Below are positions 28,003 to 34,898 of a DNA stretch of 54,717 nt, one piece after another. The stretch covers positions 1-54,717 of the forward strand of contig CAIWSB010000008.1 in the NCBI GenBank assembly GCA_903915225.1. The letters are read 5' to 3'. Numbering within the stretch: the stretch's first letter is position 1; each line of letters begins with the position of its first letter. Below the pieces are notes generated by a model that saw nothing but the letters and a program-made list of their open reading frames with translations, was not told the DNA's origin and searched no databases. Source of the stretch: an uncultured Candidatus Woesearchaeota archaeon. GTDB taxonomy: Archaea; Nanobdellota; Nanobdellia; Woesearchaeales; B29-G15. The translations under genes and the position numbers were made by a program.

Positions 28003-29088
28003 ATGCCCAAAAAAAGGATTCTCTTCTTGTACAACGGCGGCACAATCGGCCAGAAGCATGTTGTCAAAGAGGGCCAGCTGATTCTTGTCCCCCCTAAAGA
28101 CGGAAGGGAATTCCAGCAGGTTGTTGAACCAATAATTAACAAGTTCTCTAAGAAGATGGACGTGAAGTTTGAGCTGGTTACAACCAAGGACAGTTCCAAC
28201 ATGAGCCCCAATGACTGGGAGAAGCTCATTTTCAGGATAAAAAGGGCGCAGGAGATTGAAAAGTTTGATGGGGTTGCAATAGCCCACGGCACAGACACGC
28301 TGGAGTTCACATCAACAGCCCTGGCACTGGCACTCCACGGTCCGAAAAAGACAGGGCTTAGAATCCCAATCTGCCTGACCGGGGCGCAGACCCCCATCTA
28401 TCAGGAGGGTGGAGACGGCAAATTCAACCTTGAGAACCTCTTCCTCACAATTGACGAGGCGATTCAAAAGGGAGTTGCCGATGTGATGGTCAACTTCTGG
28501 AACAGGGTGCTCCTCGGATGCAGGACCATAAAAGTGAGCGAAAAGGATTTCGATGCAATGCACTCCCCGACGTATCCCGATGTGGGCACAATTGATGCCA
28601 ACGGCGTCCAAATTGACAGAAAACTGGTTCGCTTAAGGGAAAACGCCCAACAAAAGCTCACAATTGCCCCAAAATTTGGGGCGGGGGTTGTGAGCATCGT
28701 AACCACGCCTGGCACAGCACCCGACATGATTCTTGGATTTATCACCAGCGGTCGTGTTTCAGCTGTGATTTTCCGCTCTCTGGGTGAGGGCAATGTATGC
28801 TCAGAGGGGGAATTTAGCCTAATCCCCGTGATTAAGCATGCCACTAGGGAGCATGCAATCCCCATTTTTATAACCACCAAGCATACGGGCGGATATGCCT
28901 CCTCGAGCCATTATGACACCGGCTTTAAAGCAATCCGTGCAGGGGCAATCTCCTGCCTGGATCATACAGATGCTGCCGTGGATGTGAAGGTTAAGTGGCT
29001 CATTGGGAACAGGCTCTGCAGGGATATTGAGGCATTCAGGAAGGCCATGAGAACAAGCTTTGCCGGGGAAGTCACTGAGCCGAAATAG
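28003..29088 (+). CDS. L-asparaginase, type I family
   Basis: A 361-aa protein of the asparaginase/glutaminase family. The first catalytic triad segment is YNGGTIG (about 10-16, the usual TGGTI) and the second is AHGTDTLEFT (about 90-99, Thr and Asp of the active site). It hydrolyses asparagine to aspartate and ammonia. Archaeal GatD, the tRNA amidotransferase subunit, is a paralogue but carries an N-terminal domain of about 80 residues that is absent here, and no gatE is nearby, so asparaginase is preferred. Confidence 0.87.
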   Translation: MPKKRILFLYNGGTIGQKHVVKEGQLILVPPKDGREFQQVVEPIINKFSKKMDVKFELVTTKDSSNMSPNDWEKLIFRIKRAQEIEKFDGVAIAHGTDTLEFTSTALALALHGPKKTGLRIPICLTGAQTPIYQEGGDGKFNLENLFLTIDEAIQKGVADVMVNFWNRVLLGCRTIKVSEKDFDAMHSPTYPDVGTIDANGVQIDRKLVRLRENAQQKLTIAPKFGAGVVSIVTTPGTAPDMILGFITSGRVSAVIFRSLGEGNVCSEGEFSLIPVIKHATREHAIPIFITTKHTGGYASSSHYDTGFKAIRAGAISCLDHTDAAVDVKVKWLIGNRLCRDIEAFRKAMRTSFAGEVTEPK

Positions 29089-29121
29089 GTTTATATACTA
29101 ACCCTCACTTTATCTCACCCC

Positions 29122-29289
29122 ATGGACGAGAGGTGGGTTAAAGGGCTTTCTGGATTCATTATCGCCGTAATATCTGTAAACCTAATCCTCTGGGCCTCTG
29201 GGCTGCTTAAGACATTAACTTTCTGGATTATTATTGCTGCTGCAGCCCTCTTTGCCTTTGCAGTTCTGCCAAGGCTAAGGAAGAGTTAA
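29122..29289 (+). CDS. 55-aa membrane protein
   Basis: Absent from the ORF track because it is under 60 aa. ATG 29122 to TAA 29289 encodes MDERWVKGLSG followed by two hydrophobic helices (FIIAVISVNLILWASGLL; FWIIIAAAALFAFAVL) and a basic end PRLRKS. TTTATATA (29090-29097) is centred about 28 bp before the ATG, as for other leaderless genes here. Function unknown. The charge pattern and promoter support a real gene. Confidence 0.65.
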   Translation: MDERWVKGLSGFIIAVISVNLILWASGLLKTLTFWIIIAAAALFAFAVLPRLRKS

Positions 29290-29339
29290 GGACAGAATTT
29301 CTCCAACATTTTATAAACTCGGGGCTCCTTTAGTGATAT

Positions 29340-29501
29340 ATGAAGAACAAAACTTGGTTGCTGGGTTTTCTTGGGATAATAGGGATTAGGGGAATTATTG
29401 GCCTAATCAACGGAGATTACCTGGAAGCTGTTTGGATAGTCTGGCTTTTGTGGTTCCTTTACTTTATCCCAAAGAATGTCATGAAGAAGATAATAAAATA
29501 A
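29340..29501 (+). CDS. 53-aa membrane protein, DUF3796-like
   Basis: Absent from the ORF track. ATG 29340 to TAA 29501 encodes MKNKTWLLGFLGIIGIRGI, a short NGDYLEA loop, then VWIVWLLWFLYFIP and a basic tail KNVMKKIIK. TTTTATAAA (29309-29317) is centred 27 bp upstream. The LGFLG...WFLYF pattern recalls small DUF3796-type membrane proteins, but this is a loose resemblance. Two membrane helices with a positive cytoplasmic tail. Confidence 0.65.
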   Translation: MKNKTWLLGFLGIIGIRGIIGLINGDYLEAVWIVWLLWFLYFIPKNVMKKIIK

Positions 29502-29579
29502 ATAAAAGTCTCTTTCTTTTTTTCAATTATATTATGCCATAATTGTTAGTTTTACACCCATATTGCCCATTCGAGTAAT

Positions 29580-29691
29580 GTAACATGTGTCATATGTTAC
29601 GTGACACATGGCATGTTACGCGCGTAACATGCCTTCATCGTCTATAAAATCCTCCAACATATTACGCGTGTAACATGTTACGTGTAACATG
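29580..29691. promoter_or_regulatory. Cluster of GTAACATG / CATGTTAC palindromes
   Basis: The 8-mer GTAACATG or its inverse CATGTTAC occurs six times in 112 bp, in three dyad blocks. Block 1 (29580-29609) nests GTAACA/TGTTAC and ATGTGTCA/TGACACAT. Block 2 is a perfect 24-bp palindrome at 29610-29633 with core CATGTTACGCGCGTAACATG. Block 3 holds GTAACATGTTAC (29670-29681) plus a further GTAACATG. It lies in the convergent gap downstream of both flanking genes, so it is not an obvious promoter operator. Binding array, segregation or replication site, or structured 3' RNA are possible. Confidence 0.7.
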
Positions 29692-29756
29692 TTTTGAGCC
29701 TCTTTTGGGCTAAAAATCGGCTCCAATTCCATAAAAATTTCCCAGAAAGAAAGAGA

Positions 29757-30335
29757 TTACCTACCAGAAAGCCTAATCTTTACAGTTTCGGGAAGGTAGA
29801 ACCTGCGCTCGCCCGAATCATCAACCTCAAATTGAATATCTATTCCCTTGGCCTTGACTTTATTTAATCTATTTTTGATGGTTCCATAGTTGAGGTGAAG
29901 CGCCTTGGATATTTCTTCATAGCTTAAAGGCTTAGGGGCATGGTAAAGGTGAGACAGGAAAACATTTTCAGCTTCAGTGAGGCCATCAGATGCAACGGCT
30001 ACTATCTTTGGTATCTCTTGGACTGCTTCCACAGCCGCCTCTGGCAGAGCGGGCTTATGCACCTCAGTGTGCAGCTCCACAACCTCCTTGTGGACAAGCC
30101 GCATGTAGTCCATCATCTGCTTAAGCTCGCGCTTCATGAGAAGATTCTCGTTCTGTAGGTCAGAAACATCCTTGGCCGCCTTGTCCTGGGAGCCCTCCAA
30201 ATGTGAGAGTTTGCGCTGTTGGACATCCCCGCGGGCCTTAAGCCAGGTCACCCACCGGAATAGATTCGTTGTGTCCTCGCGAACCTTTGCAAAAGAGGCA
30301 CTTAGGCTATTGTTAAAGCTGGAAAACCACCCCAT
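29757..30335 (-). CDS. Coiled-coil winged-helix transcription regulator
   Basis: The listed ORF starts 25 codons too early. ATG 30335 (MGWFSSFNNSL) is 26 bp downstream of a TTTATA box (about 30358-30366). 192 aa. Residues about 35-100 form a coiled coil (LQNENLLMKRELKQMMDYM); the C-terminal 70 residues are a winged-helix domain (LSYEEISKALHLNYGTIKNRLNKVKAKGIDIQFEVDDSG). DNA binding as a dimer is expected. A possible target is the palindrome cluster just beyond its 3' end, which is inference. Confidence 0.8.
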   Translation of the reverse strand: MGWFSSFNNSLSASFAKVREDTTNLFRWVTWLKARGDVQQRKLSHLEGSQDKAAKDVSDLQNENLLMKRELKQMMDYMRLVHKEVVELHTEVHKPALPEAAVEAVQEIPKIVAVASDGLTEAENVFLSHLYHAPKPLSYEEISKALHLNYGTIKNRLNKVKAKGIDIQFEVDDSGERRFYLPETVKIRLSGR

Positions 30336-30385
30336 GCCCAAAAGAAACACTTCAAAGGTATAAATATTTTTCCATGAGCGATAGC

Positions 30386-30393
30386 TATTAAAA
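30386..30393 (+). promoter_or_regulatory. Box A promoter of the DUF475 gene
   Basis: TATTAAAA is centred 26-27 bp upstream of ATG 30416. It sits in the short divergent gap beside the oppositely oriented box of the winged-helix regulator, so the two promoters almost touch. Confidence 0.5.
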
Positions 30394-30415
30394 CAACCAA
30401 ATAATCTCAATTAAA

Positions 30416-31336
30416 ATGGATATTCTTTCCATGGCACTCATTGTTTTTGGGCTTTGCCTGTTTGAGACAATTAATAGCATTGACAACGCAATCATCAACG
30501 CCCAAGTTCTCGCCACCATGCGTCCCTGGGCGCGGCGCTGGTTCTTGCTTTGGGGAATCCTTTTTGCAGTATTTGTTGTACGAGGATTACTGCCCTGGGC
30601 AATAGTCTGGGCGAGCACACCCGCACTGGGGCCGATAGGAGCATTAACCGCCACATTCAGCAGTGATCCTGCTGTTCTTGCAGCAATTGAATCCTCATCT
30701 CCAATGCTCTTGATGGGGGGTGGAGTGTTCCTGATTTTCCTTTTCCTTCATTGGCTCTTCCAGGAGGATAAGAACATTGGCCTGCCCGGGGAGAGATTTT
30801 TCCTCGAGCGAGGGATTTGGTTCTTCGCTGTTGCCTCCATAATCTTGTCAATACTTGTCTGGTTTGCCCTCAAAATTGGCCCAATGGTTGCTTTCGGGGC
30901 AGTGGTTGGTTCAGCAGCCTTCTTCATAACCCATGGATTCAAGCAGAATGCAGAGCAGGGGGAGAAAACCCTGATGAAAAATAGAATTTCCGACGTTAGC
31001 AAAATACTTTATCTTGAGGTTATTGACGCTACTTTCTCAATTGATGGCGTGCTGGGGGCATTTGCCTTCACACTCTCAGTGCCATTAATCATACTCGGCA
31101 ATGGGTTGGGGGCAGTTGTTGTGAGGCACCTGACAGTTGGGAATGTGGCCCGCATAAAGAGGTACGCCTTCCTGAAAAACGGTGCAATGTACTCAATTCT
31201 TTTCTTGGGAATTATTATGATATCTGATTCATTTGGGGCAAACATTCCCTCATGGCTCTCACCCATAACAACCTTCCTAATTGTGGGGTATTTTTTCTTC
31301 AAGTCCAAACGAGCCATCCAGGCCAAACCTTTATAA
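30416..31336 (+). CDS. DUF475 / TerC-like integral membrane protein
   Basis: A 306-aa protein with about eight to nine membrane helices. The motif LFETINSIDNAIINAQVL (about 15-32) matches the DUF475/TerC hallmark of acidic residues inside membrane helices; a second one is LEVIDATFSIDGVLGAFAF (about 200-218). TerC-like proteins have been linked to metal-ion, especially manganese, export; that role is inferred for this branch. The box A of the next gene overlaps its 3' end. Confidence 0.85.
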   Translation: MDILSMALIVFGLCLFETINSIDNAIINAQVLATMRPWARRWFLLWGILFAVFVVRGLLPWAIVWASTPALGPIGALTATFSSDPAVLAAIESSSPMLLMGGGVFLIFLFLHWLFQEDKNIGLPGERFFLERGIWFFAVASIILSILVWFALKIGPMVAFGAVVGSAAFFITHGFKQNAEQGEKTLMKNRISDVSKILYLEVIDATFSIDGVLGAFAFTLSVPLIILGNGLGAVVVRHLTVGNVARIKRYAFLKNGAMYSILFLGIIMISDSFGANIPSWLSPITTFLIVGYFFFKSKRAIQAKPL

Positions 31337-31359
31337 ACCAACCCGGTGCTAGGGCTGCC

Positions 31360-32454
31360 ATGGCTAAAATCCTGGGCTTATCCTCTCTGGATTTGAGGAA
31401 TATACTCCCCGAGCTCAAGCAGCTGGAGGGGGGCAGGCTTAACAAGCTTTACCAGCTGAAGGAGCGCTTCACTTTCAGGATAGCCGCCAAAACCGGGCAA
31501 TTCAACCTCAACATTGTCCTACCCGGGCTGATTTTTGTTTCAGAAACAGTCAAATTCGCAGAGACATCTGCTGGGAACTTCTCAATGTCACTCAGGAAAC
31601 GCCTGGACAACGCCCTGCTGAAGAGTGTGGAGCAGGTTGGCACAGAGCGCATCCTTAAACTTGTTTTTGAGAAGGGTGAAACATTTGTTGTCCTGGTGGA
31701 GCTTTTCAGCAGGGGAAACCTGCTACTGCTGGACTCCCAAGAGAGGATCCTTTCGATATACTCGACCCAGAGCTGGTCCACACGGGAGCTTAAACGGGGC
31801 CTGCACTATGAGATGCCACCGGCAATGCCTTCTTTTGACGTCTCGGAGAGGGAGATTGCAGGAGTGCTAAAATTCGCAACCCAGGAGAACATTGTAAAAT
31901 TTTTGGCAGTCGGCCTCGGTTTGGGAGGAATTTATTCAGAAGAGACCTGCCTTATAGGTGAAATTGACAAAACAAAGTCCCCCGCAGATGTGACGCCAAG
32001 AGAATTGTCAAAAGCCTTAGGGGTTTTGCTCCACAAGGATATTTCTCCAACCCTCTATATTAAAAATGGCCCCTTTGCCTTCAGTTCATACCAGTTAAAG
32101 TCCCTTGAATCCCTGAAATTCCAGGGATATCCTACAATTAGTAGAATGGTTGAGGCTTATTTGGACCTGGCTGATACAGCACAACCATCAGTTAACTCTT
32201 CAACTGCAATCAGGCTCCAGGGCATTATTGCCAAGCAAGAGGTGCATATAATTGAGCTTGAGAGAGAGGCAGCAGAGAGCTCCCGCCGTGGAGAGCTTGT
32301 TTACGAAAACTACCAAAAGATTAGCACCCTGATACAGGGTTTTGAGGAAGTAAGGACAACAAAAGGTGCCGAAACAGCGTTTGAATGGCTCCAGTCACAG
32401 CCCGGGGTTGTATCAATAAACAAGAAGGAATTCAGCTTTGCCGTTGAGCTGTGA
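31360..32454 (+). CDS. NFACT-N (Rqc2/NEMF-type) protein lacking the NFACT-R domain
   Basis: The listed ORF start lies inside the DUF475 gene; ATG 31360 follows TTTATAAA (31330-31337) at about 27 bp and gives MAKILGLSSLDLRNI. 364 aa. The family signature QLEGGRLNKLYQLKERFTFRI (about 22-42, part quoted) marks the NFACT-N domain, followed by a helical middle ending at EFSFAVEL. Archaeal Rqc2 homologues are usually over 600 aa and continue with coiled coils and the RNA-binding NFACT-R (DUF814) domain, neither of which is present. NFACT proteins bind stalled 60S/50S-tRNA complexes; this short form may work with a separate NFACT-R protein. The 3' end overlaps the convergent gene by 23 bp. Confidence 0.8.
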   Translation: MAKILGLSSLDLRNILPELKQLEGGRLNKLYQLKERFTFRIAAKTGQFNLNIVLPGLIFVSETVKFAETSAGNFSMSLRKRLDNALLKSVEQVGTERILKLVFEKGETFVVLVELFSRGNLLLLDSQERILSIYSTQSWSTRELKRGLHYEMPPAMPSFDVSEREIAGVLKFATQENIVKFLAVGLGLGGIYSEETCLIGEIDKTKSPADVTPRELSKALGVLLHKDISPTLYIKNGPFAFSSYQLKSLESLKFQGYPTISRMVEAYLDLADTAQPSVNSSTAIRLQGIIAKQEVHIIELEREAAESSRRGELVYENYQKISTLIQGFEEVRTTKGAETAFEWLQSQPGVVSINKKEFSFAVEL

Positions 32455-32923
32455 GCCGCTCGTAAAGCCTGACAAAACCCTCACTTTCTATGCCGATGCC
32501 CGCCTCAAGTATTGCCGAGGCCAATTCTTTACCTTCTATCTCCTCTTTTGACATGACCTTTTGGAGTGCACGCAGGGTTGAGTCGCACAGGAAGCCTTCA
32601 TTTAATCGCAGGGCGGCATGCTTCCCATTGCGCCTGATTTTACCCCACTTTGGGTGGACTGTGCAATTCCCCAAAACCCAATTTTTACCTTCACTTTTGA
32701 AGCCATGGTTCTCCAGCTCCCGGGAAACAAGTGCAGATACAATCTCAGGTATAGTTCCAGAAGTGAGGATATCGCCAATGGGTGCAGATTCAGAGCATTT
32801 GTCTGGCTTAATCACGGCCCCGAGATAATCCATCACCCTCTGCCTCGGACCTTTATCTGTCCAGACATTCTTGACAAGGTACGCGTATTCCTTGCCCTTC
32901 ACCCTTTTTGTCCTGACGAACAT
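32432..32923 (-). CDS. Conserved archaeal-type hypothetical protein
   Basis: A 163-aa protein. The N-terminus (MFVRTKRVKGKEYAYLVKN...RQRVMDYLG) resembles the short beta-rich N-terminal segment found in IS1634/IS4-type transposases, but the remaining 120 residues show no DDE catalytic domain and look like a compact helical domain (TLRALQKVMSKEEIEGKELASAILEAGI). I regard it as a stand-alone archaeal protein rather than a transposase fragment. ATG 32923 follows an AATATATTTT stretch at a fair promoter distance. Confidence 0.65.
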   Translation of the reverse strand: MFVRTKRVKGKEYAYLVKNVWTDKGPRQRVMDYLGAVIKPDKCSESAPIGDILTSGTIPEIVSALVSRELENHGFKSEGKNWVLGNCTVHPKWGKIRRNGKHAALRLNEGFLCDSTLRALQKVMSKEEIEGKELASAILEAGIGIESEGFVRLYERLTAQRQS

Positions 32924-33166
32924 TCCGCTGGTTGGGCACTATGTTATTAATATATTTTTCTATAGATAAAGAGGAGAAAATGTAGACACTAACAATAACG
33001 GTTAATTTAGTCTCAGATTTTCATCTCATCCTTTCCATATAGCTGCCTAGTTAGTGAAGCAAAGACGTGCGATAGAGAAAGGCTACGAAGTCCATTCTCT
33101 TATTTGTATCTTAAAAGTAGCAAATTTTCCGGAAGATTTATAAATATTGACGTTTTTCCAACTTGA

Positions 33167-33646
33167 ATGGCAAAAACAAATCAATCTGAAAACACTAATC
33201 AATCTTTAGGTAAGACGCTTAAGTTGATGGGTCATGATGTTGGTCACTTTATTTCCCAAGTACCACACTATGCCCATCAGGCAGCTAAAGGAGTAGTTTA
33301 TGGTATCGCCTCAACAGGCATATGCTTTCCGACCATGGTAAGGAGGGGCAGGGATGCAAGAGAATCCGGTTCTCAAAAAGCTAAAGATGCTTATGGGGTG
33401 GCATGTGGCATAACTGGTGTTGGTTACTTCACTGGAAGCATGTTAACTCTCATGTATCTCGGAAACCAGGTTGGTGATACAGGCACAACTTACCACAACG
33501 AGGGATTAATTGCCCTTGGTGCAACCCTTGTCGCAACAAACATCGCTTCCGGCGTTTACGAATGGTACAGAAGTGCCAAGATTCGAGCGGCAGGTGAGGG
33601 TTTAGAAGCCAAAGTAGAGACTTCTGTGCCTGAGCCAAAGATATAG
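33167..33646 (+). CDS. Small two-helix membrane protein of unknown function
   Basis: A 159-aa protein. A polar N-terminus (MAKTNQSENTNQS) is followed by an amphipathic His-rich stretch (HDVGHFISQVPHYAHQAAKG), then hydrophobic segments around residues 82-98 (ACGITGVGYFTGSMLTLM) and 112-128 (LIALGATLVATNIASGV), ending in a charged tail. GATTTATAAATATT (33136-33148) is centred about 26 bp before the ATG. Base composition is somewhat more AT-rich than in neighbours. No family recognised. Confidence 0.65.
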   Translation: MAKTNQSENTNQSLGKTLKLMGHDVGHFISQVPHYAHQAAKGVVYGIASTGICFPTMVRRGRDARESGSQKAKDAYGVACGITGVGYFTGSMLTLMYLGNQVGDTGTTYHNEGLIALGATLVATNIASGVYEWYRSAKIRAAGEGLEAKVETSVPEPKI

Positions 33647-33670
33647 GCTCCGACTGAACTCCCGAAATAA

Positions 33671-33690
33671 ACTTTTTTTCTAATCTCTTT
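33671..33690 (+). terminator. Poly-T terminator after the 159-aa membrane protein
   Basis: CTTTTTTTCTAATCTCTTT lies about 25 bp after the stop codon on the coding strand, matching archaeal T-rich terminators. Confidence 0.45.
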
Positions 33691-33702
33691 CACCCATCCC
33701 CC

Positions 33703-33742
33703 AGATATCTGTAGATATCACAGTGATATCTGTAGATATCTG
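33703..33742. repeat. GATATC iteron-like inverted repeat
   Basis: GATATC occurs at 33704, 33714, 33725 and 33735, spaced 10, 11 and 10 bp, about one DNA turn. GATATCTGTAGATATC is directly repeated, and the centre GATATCAC-A-GTGATATC is a perfect dyad; the whole 40 bp is a near-perfect inverted repeat. It lies between the ends of two convergent genes, about 100 bp beyond the 5S rRNA. Protein binding is suggested by the spacing. Confidence 0.6.
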
Positions 33743-33828
33743 AGATTTTGAATTCTCGAGGAGAAAAACACACACAGATAAAACTAGGTTTTTAGAAGTT
33801 TAAAACCAATTAACTAGGAAATAAGCAG

Positions 33829-33842
33829 CAGGAAAAAAAGGT
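33829..33842 (-). terminator. T-rich terminator of the 5S rRNA gene
   Basis: On the minus strand the RNA end GTTCCAC is followed directly by CTTTTTTTCC, a typical archaeal termination run. Confidence 0.55.
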
Positions 33843-33956
33843 GGAACAGCGATCTAAAGTTCCCATGCGGAGCATAGTACTTTCCAGAACGCGAGCCTGC
33901 TTGACTTCCGAGTTCGGAATGGGATCGGGTATTACCAGGTCGTTATGGCCGTTCCA
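33843..33956 (-). rRNA. rrf: 5S ribosomal RNA (orphan)
   Basis: Read on the minus strand, the RNA begins GGAACGGCC and ends GCTGTTCC; the ends pair as helix I with one G-U. The conserved loop B/C region reads CGATCCCATTCCGAACTCGG then AAGTCAAGC, and the E-loop region reads GAAAGTACTATGCTCCGCAT, both diagnostic of 5S rRNA. Length is about 114-118 nt; the exact ends could shift by a few bases. A box A lies about 26 bp upstream. No 16S or 23S rRNA is adjacent, so it is transcribed alone. Confidence 0.93.
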
Positions 33957-33974
33957 GGGACGTGTGAAGCCCGC

Positions 33975-33985
33975 TTATTTAAAAA
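33975..33985 (-). promoter_or_regulatory. Box A promoter of the 5S rRNA gene
   Basis: TTTTTAAATAA on the minus strand is centred about 25 bp upstream of the 5S 5' end and sits immediately downstream of the stop codon of the upstream RHH-nucleotidyltransferase gene. Confidence 0.6.
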
Positions 33986-33987
33986 CC

Positions 33988-34788
33988 TTACGGCCGACTC
34001 TTCTTAATGTCCTCTTTCGAATGAATGTGAATCTCTTTTTCAGAGCTCACATGCCCACCGAGAAATCCCATCCGGGCTAGCCTTGGAAACACATCCTCCT
34101 CCAGACTTGCCCCCTCAAAATCGAAGATTTTGGGCTCAGCCACGAAGATTGAGGAGAACCCGATGTAGACATCGGCATGCTTCGGCTTCTGGGTGAAGTC
34201 CAGGATTTTTGTGCCCTCCAGCTTGACAATCCCCTTTTTGCTGGGCGTGGGTGACGTCGTGAGAATGAGCGTGGCTATGGAATTGTGCTTCACATGGCTC
34301 TCCCAGAGCTCGTTGATGTTCATCTTATCAAAGAGGATGTCACAGAATACCACCAAAAACGGCCCGTTAACCTTACCCTTGAGCAGCCTGAGCGAATCTG
34401 CAGTTCCAGATGATTCATGCTCTTCAACATAATTCACCTTGATGCCAAGCCTTTCACCCGAGCCAATGCTCTCAAAAACCGCTGAGAGTACTTCCTTTCT
34501 GCCTATCAGAAAAATTGAATTGAAGTTATTCTCAGCGAGCTTCCTGAGCTGAAGCTCAATCAAAGGTGCACCCCGTATATTCGCCGTTGGCCGAAGCTCT
34601 GTTTTGGATATCCTCAGCATTTCTGGCGGGCCGCCTGCAAGTATTACTGCACTCTTGCTCCCCCCAAGGGATTTCCTTACTAAATATTCAACTGCGTGGC
34701 TCCTGTTCTTTATGTAGATATGATCCACAAGTTTATCTAGCCCATCTAGGAGCTCAGCGTCAATTGTGATTGACACCTTCTCTTTCAT
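33988..34788 (-). CDS. Ribbon-helix-helix DNA-binding domain fused to sugar nucleotidyltransferase
   Basis: A 266-aa protein. Residues 1-43 (KVSITIDAELLDGLDKLVD...SHAVEYLVRKSL) are a CopG/NikR-type ribbon-helix-helix. From residue 46 starts a nucleotide-sugar pyrophosphorylase-like fold: SAVILAGG, ELRPTANIRGAPLIELQL, EEHESSGTADSLRLL, FLVVFCDILFD and DFTQKPKHADVYIGFSSIF. The usual GxGTRL loop is replaced by GGPPEML, so the triphosphate-binding Arg seems missing and catalysis is uncertain. It is divergent from UDP-glucose dehydrogenase across a symmetrical gap with operator-like repeats. A sugar-sensing autoregulator is a reasonable inference. Confidence 0.82.
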   Translation of the reverse strand: MKEKVSITIDAELLDGLDKLVDHIYIKNRSHAVEYLVRKSLGGSKSAVILAGGPPEMLRISKTELRPTANIRGAPLIELQLRKLAENNFNSIFLIGRKEVLSAVFESIGSGERLGIKVNYVEEHESSGTADSLRLLKGKVNGPFLVVFCDILFDKMNINELWESHVKHNSIATLILTTSPTPSKKGIVKLEGTKILDFTQKPKHADVYIGFSSIFVAEPKIFDFEGASLEEDVFPRLARMGFLGGHVSSEKEIHIHSKEDIKKSRP

Positions 34789-34898
34789 ATCACCAATTAG
34801 GATTCATAGATTTAAAAACTTTTTTAAAAAGTAGCATAAAGTAGGATAAAGGTAAGATATTTAAATCTCCCCAGTTAAACCCCGATTGGTGATATGAA
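34784..34898. promoter_or_regulatory. Symmetric divergent promoter with operator-like repeats
   Basis: A perfect 14-bp inverted repeat, TTCATATCACCAAT (34784-34797) and ATTGGTGATATGAA (34885-34898), flanks the gap and covers the translation start regions of both divergent genes. At its centre are 10-bp direct repeats AAAGTAGCAT (34828) and AAAGTAGGAT (34838), then AAAGGTAAGAT (34848), the helical spacing typical of ribbon-helix-helix operators. ACTTTTTTAAAAAGT (34818-34832) and TATTTAAAT (about 34857-34865) are candidate core-promoter AT boxes. Confidence 0.6.

Noticed and set aside
28003-29088. Asparaginase-family gene as gatD
   Set aside because: GatD has an additional N-terminal domain and a gatE partner; neither is seen, and this protein starts directly at the NGGTIG strand.
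32432-32923. 163-aa protein as a transposase remnant
   Set aside because: Only the first 40 residues recall IS1634/IS4-type N-termini; no DDE domain, terminal repeats or target duplication are present, so I kept it as a hypothetical.
32924-33166. Possible ncRNA or tRNA in the gap before the 159-aa gene
   Set aside because: No cloverleaf, T-loop GTTCAA-type box or clear stem was found; only a promoter-like AT box at its right end. The whole window was checked by eye for tRNA T-arms without a convincing hit.
33988-34788. RHH domain as an antitoxin of a toxin-antitoxin pair
   Set aside because: The RHH is fused in frame to a nucleotidyltransferase fold and no small toxin gene is adjacent; the divergent gene is UDP-glucose dehydrogenase.
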